Positions 57,779-64,000 of a DNA stretch of 64,000 nucleotides are shown one piece after another; position 1 is the stretch's first letter, and each line of letters starts with the position of its first letter. Origin of the DNA: Pelosinus fermentans JBW45 (lineage in GTDB: Bacteria > Bacillota > Negativicutes > DSM-13327). The stretch is from the NCBI RefSeq assembly GCF_000271665.2, contig NZ_CP010978.1:1024501-1088500 (forward strand). Reading direction: 5' to 3'. Both the position numbers and the translations under genes were made by a program. The notes under the pieces are model-generated. The model made no database searches. It was not told where the DNA came from and saw only the letters and a program-made list of their open reading frames with translations.

Positions 57779-58792
57779 ATGACAGTAAAAGTAGCGATCA
57801 ATGGTTTTGGACGTATTGGACGTCTTGCGTTTAGGCAAATGTTCGGGACAGAGGGATATGATGTTGTTGCAATCAATGACTTAACAAGTCCTAAAATGCT
57901 GGCACACTTATTGAAGTATGATTCAACTCAGGGCACGTATGCTCTAGCTAGCAAAGTGACTGCAGGCGAGGATTCTATCACTATTGACGGCAAAGAAATC
58001 AAAATCTATAAATCAGCAAAAGCAGAAGAACTACCTTGGGGTGAAATTGGTGTAGACGTTGTTCTTGAATGCACAGGTTTCTATACTTCCAAAGAAAAAG
58101 CTTCTGCGCATATCAAAGCTGGCGCTAAAAAAGTCGTTATCTCTGCTCCAGCAGGGACCGATCTGCCTACTGTTGTTTTTAATGTAAACCACGATATATT
58201 AAAAGCTAGCGATACAGTTATTTCTGCAGCTTCTTGCACGACAAACTGCTTAGCTCCTATGGCTAAGGCACTTAATGATTTGGCTCCTATTAAGAGTGGT
58301 ATTATGTCCACAATCCACGCTTATACTGGTGATCAAATGACTCTTGACGGCCCTCAGAGAAATGGTGACCTCAGAAGATCCCGTGCTGCAGCAGTTAATA
58401 TCGTTCCTAACTCTACAGGTGCTGCAAAAGCAATCGGTTTAGTTATTCCTGAATTAAATGGTAAATTGATCGGTTCGGCACAACGTGTTCCAACCCCAAC
58501 CGGTTCTACTACGATTTTAATATCAGTTGTTGAAGGTACGGTTACCAAAGATCAAGTCAATGCAGCTATGAAAGCAGCAGCTGATGAATCCTTCGGTTAC
58601 ACGGAAGATGAATTGGTATCCAGTGATATCGTTGGTATCCGATATGGTTCCTTATTCGATGCTACACAAACTATGGTAGCTCCTATTGATAACGGATTGA
58701 CTCAAGTCCAAACTGTTTCTTGGTATGATAATGAATGCAGCTATACAAGCCAAATGGTTCGTACCATTAAGTATTTTGCTGAACTTGCATAG
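57779..58792 (+). CDS. gap: Glyceraldehyde-3-phosphate dehydrogenase, glycolytic
   Basis: A 338-residue enzyme that oxidatively phosphorylates glyceraldehyde 3-phosphate with NAD+. It shows the Rossmann loop INGFGRIGR and the active-site segment [10 protein letters not shown] with Cys153. The C-terminus [16 protein letters not shown] is family-typical. The ATG at 57779 is chosen because GGGAGG lies 11 bases upstream and the family begins [10 protein letters not shown]; an earlier in-frame start would read through the ribosome site. It is the first enzyme gene of the CggR operon. Confidence 0.97.
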   Translation: MTVKVAINGFGRIGRLAFRQMFGTEGYDVVAINDLTSPKMLAHLLKYDSTQGTYALASKVTAGEDSITIDGKEIKIYKSAKAEELPWGEIGVDVVLECTGFYTSKEKASAHIKAGAKKVVISAPAGTDLPTVVFNVNHDILKASDTVISAASCTTNCLAPMAKALNDLAPIKSGIMSTIHAYTGDQMTLDGPQRNGDLRRSRAAAVNIVPNSTGAAKAIGLVIPELNGKLIGSAQRVPTPTGSTTILISVVEGTVTKDQVNAAMKAAADESFGYTEDELVSSDIVGIRYGSLFDATQTMVAPIDNGLTQVQTVSWYDNECSYTSQMVRTIKYFAELA

Positions 58793-58810
58793 TTTTTAAA
58801 AGATCTTATG

Positions 58811-58841
58811 GCCCGGCCTTTTTGGGCCGGGCAATATTTTT
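58811..58841 (+). terminator. G+C-rich hairpin between gap and pgk
   Basis: GCCCGGCC (58811-58818) pairs perfectly with GGCCGGGC (58825-58832) and is followed by AATATTTTT. It lies 14 bases before the pgk ribosome site, so it may act as a partial terminator or mRNA stabiliser that sets gap above the downstream genes. Confidence 0.7.
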
Positions 58842-58855
58842 AAGGAGAAATAAAA

Positions 58856-60043
58856 ATGTTGAATAAAAAGTCTATTAGAGACATCGATGTAGCCGGAAAG
58901 AAAGTCTTTATTCGTGTAGATTACAATGTTCCCATGGATAAAGAAGGTAATATTACCGAAGATACTCGGATTCGTGCTACTTTGCCAACATTGAAATATT
59001 TATTGTCACAAAATGCTGCGATCATTATAGCCAGCCACTTAGGACGACCAAAAGGTGAAGTTGTGCCTGCCTTTTCCTTAGCGCCTGTGGCAAAACGACT
59101 TTCCGATTTACTAGGCCAGGAAGTAGCCGTTGCACCTGATTGTGTTGGTTCCGAGGCAGAAGCAAAAGCGAAAGCCTTGCAGCCAGGTCAAATCTTAATG
59201 TTAGAAAATCTTCGCTATCATAAAGCCGAAGAAAAGAACGATCCGGAATTTTCTCGTCAATTGGCAAGCCTAGCGGATGTAGCTGTTAATGATGCCTTTG
59301 GTGTATCCCACCGGGCACATGCTTCCGTAGAGGGAATTACGAAATATCTGCCTGCAGTGGCAGGTTTCCTAATGGAAAAAGAAATCATGTTCGTAGGTCA
59401 AACCGTAGCGAATCCTACTCACCCTTTTGTAGCGATTATTGGCGGTGCGAAGGTTTCTGATAAAATCGGCGTGATTGAGAATTTATTGAAGAAAGTGGAT
59501 ACGCTAATCATTGGCGGCGGTATGGCCAATACGTTCCTTGCTGCCCAAGGTTATAATATTGGAAAATCGCTGCTGGAAGCTGATAAGGTGGAATTGGCAA
59601 AAACTCTGATTGTTACGGCTAAAGAACGTGGCGTAAGCTTACTCTTACCTACTGATGTCGTGATTGCGGATAAATTTGCTGCTGATGCCCAGCATAAAGC
59701 GGTAGCAGTTGCTAACATCGACAGTGAGTGGATGGCTCTTGATATTGGACCTGAAACAGCAGCCGTATATGCGAAAGCCGTAGAAACAGCTCAAACCATC
59801 GTATGGAATGGACCGATGGGCGTATTTGAAATGGATGCTTTTGCAAATGGCACGGAAACAGTAGCTAAAGCAGTTGCAGCATCAAAAGCTACGAGTATTG
59901 TTGGCGGCGGAGACTCCATCGCAGCTTTGGAAAAAGTGGGCTTAGCGGATAAGATTACCCACATCTCCACTGGCGGCGGTGCATCCTTAGAGTTCCTGGA
60001 AGGTAAAGTACTCCCAGGCATCGCAGCTCTAGCTGATAAGTAA
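58856..60043 (+). CDS. pgk: Phosphoglycerate kinase
   Basis: A 395-residue two-domain kinase that makes ATP from 1,3-bisphosphoglycerate. It shows [11 protein letters not shown] near the N-terminus, [10 protein letters not shown], the hinge-region [25 protein letters not shown] and the nucleotide-binding [12 protein letters not shown] followed by [19 protein letters not shown] lies before the ATG. It is separated from tpiA by a palindromic repeat but otherwise lies in the same operon. Confidence 0.97.
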   Translation: MLNKKSIRDIDVAGKKVFIRVDYNVPMDKEGNITEDTRIRATLPTLKYLLSQNAAIIIASHLGRPKGEVVPAFSLAPVAKRLSDLLGQEVAVAPDCVGSEAEAKAKALQPGQILMLENLRYHKAEEKNDPEFSRQLASLADVAVNDAFGVSHRAHASVEGITKYLPAVAGFLMEKEIMFVGQTVANPTHPFVAIIGGAKVSDKIGVIENLLKKVDTLIIGGGMANTFLAAQGYNIGKSLLEADKVELAKTLIVTAKERGVSLLLPTDVVIADKFAADAQHKAVAVANIDSEWMALDIGPETAAVYAKAVETAQTIVWNGPMGVFEMDAFANGTETVAKAVAASKATSIVGGGDSIAALEKVGLADKITHISTGGGASLEFLEGKVLPGIAALADK

Positions 60044-60082
60044 ACTGTAGTTTCTTTAAAAGAGTAGGAAAAGATGATTTTG

Positions 60083-60165
60083 AACCGCAGAGAACACAGA
60101 GAGCGCAGAGGGGAAATTAGTTTCATATTTAATTTTTCTCAGCGTCCTCTGCGTCTCTGCGGTTA
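60083..60165. repeat. Dispersed palindromic element, copy 2
   Basis: An 83-bp imperfect inverted repeat with AACCGCAGAG at one end and CTCTGCGGTT at the other. It is related to 48444-48525 but the inner bases differ (AACACAGAGAGCGCAGAG). It lies within the glycolytic operon between pgk and tpiA. Confidence 0.85.
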
Positions 60166-60219
60166 GAAGAGTCCTGTGTTTTAACGTGTTACAAAAAACA
60201 TAGATGGAGGAATTTAATA

Positions 60220-60969
60220 ATGCGTAAACCAATTATTGCGGGTAACTGGAAGTTACATAATACAAGCAGCCAAGGTGTGGCATTAGTGCAGGAACTTGGT
60301 AAATTAACTGCTGATGCGAAGAAGGTAGACATTGTAGTTTGCCCTACCTTTACTACATTAACTGCTGTAGCAAATGCATTGCATGGCACGAATATTCACT
60401 TAGGTGCTCAAAACTTGCATTGGGAAAAGAAAGGTGCTTTCACAGGTGAAGTGACAGCGGAGATGCTGCGTGATGTCTGCTGCGAGTATGTACTTGTAGG
60501 ACATTCTGAGCGTCGTCAATATTTTGCTGAAACAGATGAAACGGTGAACAAAAAAGTGAAAGCCGCTTTGGAAGGCAATTTAGTACCGATTGTATGTGTT
60601 GGCGAATCCTTAGAAGAACGGGAAGCGGGAACAACCGAAGTACTTGTCGGCAAGCAAGTAAAAGCTGCTTTAGAAGATCTGACAAAAGATCAGGTAGCCA
60701 GTCTAGTCATTGCTTATGAGCCTATCTGGGCAATTGGTACTGGACGCACTGCAACTGCTGACCAAGCGAATGAAGTATGTGCCTTTATTCGTCGTACGGT
60801 AGCGGAAGTCTTTGGACAAGATACTGCGGATAAAACTCGTATCCAATACGGCGGCAGCGTAAAAGCTGATAATATTGCGGAATTAATGGGCAAAAGCGAT
60901 ATTGACGGCGCATTAGTTGGTGGTGCAAGTCTTGATGCCGTAGGCTTTAGTAAAATCGTTAAATTTTAG
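60220..60969 (+). CDS. tpiA: Triose-phosphate isomerase
   Basis: A 249-residue TIM barrel that interconverts DHAP and glyceraldehyde 3-phosphate. It shows the N-terminal AGNWKLH with the substrate-binding Lys, LVGHSERR with the catalytic His, AYEPIWAIGTG with the catalytic Glu, and YGGSVKADN near the phosphate site. GGAGG precedes the ATG. It joins the glycerol branch (DHAP from GlpABC) to lower glycolysis. Confidence 0.97.
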   Translation: MRKPIIAGNWKLHNTSSQGVALVQELGKLTADAKKVDIVVCPTFTTLTAVANALHGTNIHLGAQNLHWEKKGAFTGEVTAEMLRDVCCEYVLVGHSERRQYFAETDETVNKKVKAALEGNLVPIVCVGESLEEREAGTTEVLVGKQVKAALEDLTKDQVASLVIAYEPIWAIGTGRTATADQANEVCAFIRRTVAEVFGQDTADKTRIQYGGSVKADNIAELMGKSDIDGALVGGASLDAVGFSKIVKF

Positions 60970-60980
60970 GAGGCGTTTTG

Positions 60981-62519
60981 GTGAGTAAATTAAAAGCACC
61001 AATTGCACTAGTAATTTTAGATGGTTGGGGCTTGGGAGATGAGAATGACGGATATAATGCAATTGTCCGTTCTGAACCACCTCATATGAAACTGCTATCA
61101 GAATTATATCCGACAACAACATTAACTTGCTCTGGCGAAGCGGTAGGATTGCCTGAAGGACAAATGGGGAATTCAGAGGTAGGCCATTTAAATATTGGTG
61201 CAGGGCGTATTGTATATCAAGAATTGACCCGCATTACCAAAGAAATTAGGGAAGGTGAATTTTTCACAAATCCGGTTTTGGTCAATGCCGTAGAACAAGC
61301 AAAAACCAATGATAGTGCGTTGCATTTAATGGGTCTTGTATCTGATGGGGGCGTACATAGCCATATCGACCATTTGTATGCTCTATTAGAACTGGCAAAA
61401 CGCCACGATCTGAAAAAGGTATATGTTCACGCCTTTTTGGATGGTCGTGATGTACCGCCTTCTAGTGGGATTGAGTATATTAAAGCCTTGGAAGAGAAAA
61501 TCAAGGCATTTGGTATTGGCAGTATTGCGACAGTTGCTGGACGCTATTATGCCATGGACCGTGATAAACGTTGGGAGCGTGTAGAAAAAGCGTATAACGC
61601 TATGGTTTGCCGTGAGGGAGAAGAAGCTGCTTCGGCTAGCGAAGCTGTTGAAACATCCTATAAACTTGGCAAAACTGATGAATTTGTGGCTCCAACGGTG
61701 ATTGCAGGATGTGGTGATTGCGGCATTAAGGCTAATGACAGCGTTATTTTCTTTAATTTCCGTCCTGACCGGGCCCGAGAACTCACGCGTGTATTTATTG
61801 ATGAAAAATTTGATGGTTTCATTCGCTGCGGAGGGCTTTTACCAATAGACTTCGCAAGTATGACCCAGTATGATGAAACAGTGGTTGTACCTGTGGCTTA
61901 TAAACCTCAATTCTTAAAGAATACATTAGGTGAAGTATTGGAGAACAATGGTTTAACTCAGCTTAGAATTGCGGAAACGGAAAAGTATGCTCATGTAACG
62001 TTCTTCTTTAACGGTGGAGATGAAAAACCTTATCCAGGTGAAGAACGGATTTTAGTTGCTTCCCCCAAAGTAGCTACTTATGATTTAAAGCCAGAAATGA
62101 GCGCCATTGAGGTGACTGATAAGTTGGTAGAAGCCATTAAAACTGGCAAATTTGATGTGATTATTTTAAATTATGCTAACAGTGATATGGTAGGTCATAC
62201 TGGCAAACTAGATGCTGCTATGAAGGCTGTAACTACTGTTGATAATTGTGTGGGGCGTGTAGTAGAGGCTATGCGCAGCCAAGGGGGGATCACTCTCATT
62301 ACTGCTGATCACGGTAATGCAGAAAAGATGCTTGACCATGTTACTGGTGAGCCATTTACTGCTCACACGACAAATGAAGTCCCTTTGATCATGGTGTCGG
62401 AAAAACACCGTGGAAGAACAATGAAAAAAGGGATTTTAGCAGATATTGCTCCTACTATTCTCGATTTGGCAGGGATTGAAATTCCTGCTGAAATGACTGG
62501 AAAATCTTTAATAAAATAA
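60981..62519 (+). CDS. gpmI: 2,3-bisphosphoglycerate-independent phosphoglycerate mutase
   Basis: A 512-residue metal-dependent mutase of the alkaline-phosphatase superfamily that converts 3- to 2-phosphoglycerate. It shows VILDGWGLGDE, GQMGNSEVGHLNIGAGR with the phosphoserine, HAFLDGRDVPP, GRYYAMDRDKRW and TADHGNAEKM. GTG at 60981 is preferred over TTG at 60978 because AGGAGG lies 7 bases upstream. The two starts differ by one codon. Confidence 0.96.
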   Translation: MSKLKAPIALVILDGWGLGDENDGYNAIVRSEPPHMKLLSELYPTTTLTCSGEAVGLPEGQMGNSEVGHLNIGAGRIVYQELTRITKEIREGEFFTNPVLVNAVEQAKTNDSALHLMGLVSDGGVHSHIDHLYALLELAKRHDLKKVYVHAFLDGRDVPPSSGIEYIKALEEKIKAFGIGSIATVAGRYYAMDRDKRWERVEKAYNAMVCREGEEAASASEAVETSYKLGKTDEFVAPTVIAGCGDCGIKANDSVIFFNFRPDRARELTRVFIDEKFDGFIRCGGLLPIDFASMTQYDETVVVPVAYKPQFLKNTLGEVLENNGLTQLRIAETEKYAHVTFFFNGGDEKPYPGEERILVASPKVATYDLKPEMSAIEVTDKLVEAIKTGKFDVIILNYANSDMVGHTGKLDAAMKAVTTVDNCVGRVVEAMRSQGGITLITADHGNAEKMLDHVTGEPFTAHTTNEVPLIMVSEKHRGRTMKKGILADIAPTILDLAGIEIPAEMTGKSLIK

Positions 62520-62535
62520 ATGGAGGTTTCACTAA

Positions 62536-63816
<1,281 letters not shown>

Positions 63817-63835
63817 TTGTTTGTTTTAAAAAAAA

Positions 63836-63880
63836 CACCGAACTGTCAGCAGCCTGCACTGCTGCCTGTTCGGTGCTTTT
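63836..63880 (+). terminator. Rho-independent terminator after eno
   Basis: A long imperfect stem has outer arms CACCGAAC (63836-63843) and GTTCGGTG (63868-63875) and inner CAGCAG/CTGCTG-type pairing, followed by CTTTTGT. It closes the glycolytic operon. Confidence 0.85.
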
Positions 63881-63905
63881 GTATTATATAGAACCCTATC
63901 TACCT

Positions 63906-63934
63906 GTCATTGCTTCACTGACGCTCGCAATGAC
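63906..63934. repeat. GTCATTGC...GCAATGAC inverted repeat
   Basis: Eight-base arms GTCATTGC (63906-63913) and GCAATGAC (63927-63934) enclose TTCACTGACGCTC. It resembles a short palindrome family common between genes in several bacterial groups. Only one copy is visible here. Confidence 0.6.
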
Positions 63935-63956
63935 TAACAGAGCAAATAGAACGATT

Positions 63957-64000
63957 TAACCGCAGAGGCACAGAGGACGCTGAGAGGGATTTTTAACCCT
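63957..64000. repeat. Dispersed palindromic element, copy 3 (cut by window edge)
   Basis: Begins TTAACCGCAGAGGCACAGAG like the left arm of copies at 48444 and 60083. The right arm is missing or lies beyond the window. Confidence 0.75.

Overview
The window looks like a chromosomal segment from an anaerobic, low-to-mid G+C Firmicute. My best guess is the Negativicutes (a Pelosinus- or Sporomusa-like member of the Sporomusaceae). The clues are the glpP-glpF-glpK-glpABC arrangement with an anaerobic glycerol-3-phosphate dehydrogenase, a cggR-gap-pgk-tpi-gpmI-eno glycolytic operon, strong AGGAGG-type ribosome binding sites and the dispersed repeats. This placement is inference; no rRNA or other phylogenetic marker is present.

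Bases 1-42757 are the 3' part of a very large trans-AT PKS/NRPS assembly line on four collinear genes (the first is cut by the window edge). The order is: [..DH]-KR-ACP-ACP / KS1-DH-ACP(Gln)-ACP / KS2 || DH-KR-ACP / KS3-ACP / C-A(Gly)-PCP / KS4-ACP || C-A(Gly)-PCP / KS5-DH-KR-ACP / KS6-DH-ACP / KS7-DH-KR || ACP(Gln)-ACP / KS8-DH*-KR-ACP / KS9*-ACP-R. There is no AT, ER or methyltransferase domain. Both adenylation domains carry a glycine-type pocket, and release is by a terminal thioester reductase. The line contains three nearly identical internal duplications, two carrier-like domains with Gln in place of the active Ser, a DH with Asp changed to Asn, and a last KS that lacks a catalytic His. 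A MATE exporter (42840-44279) follows a hairpin and may export the product. I do not recognise the product.

Bases 44280-44883 are AT-rich and hold no convincing gene. Bases 44884-52643 are the glycerol catabolic cluster: the antiterminator GlpP, the facilitator GlpF (with altered NPA boxes), glycerol kinase and the GlpABC anaerobic dehydrogenase. A strong leader terminator upstream of glpF is a plausible GlpP target. A switch-like RNA structure lies between glpK and glpA.

Bases 52799-63816 start with an unusual chemoreceptor fused to a PhnD-type binding domain. Pyruvate kinase and the CggR-controlled lower glycolytic operon follow. A two-site CggR operator lies just upstream of cggR. Glycerol enters as DHAP through GlpK and GlpABC, and the tpi, gap, pgk, gpmI, eno and pyk products take it to pyruvate. 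The window ends in a terminator and dispersed palindromic repeats.
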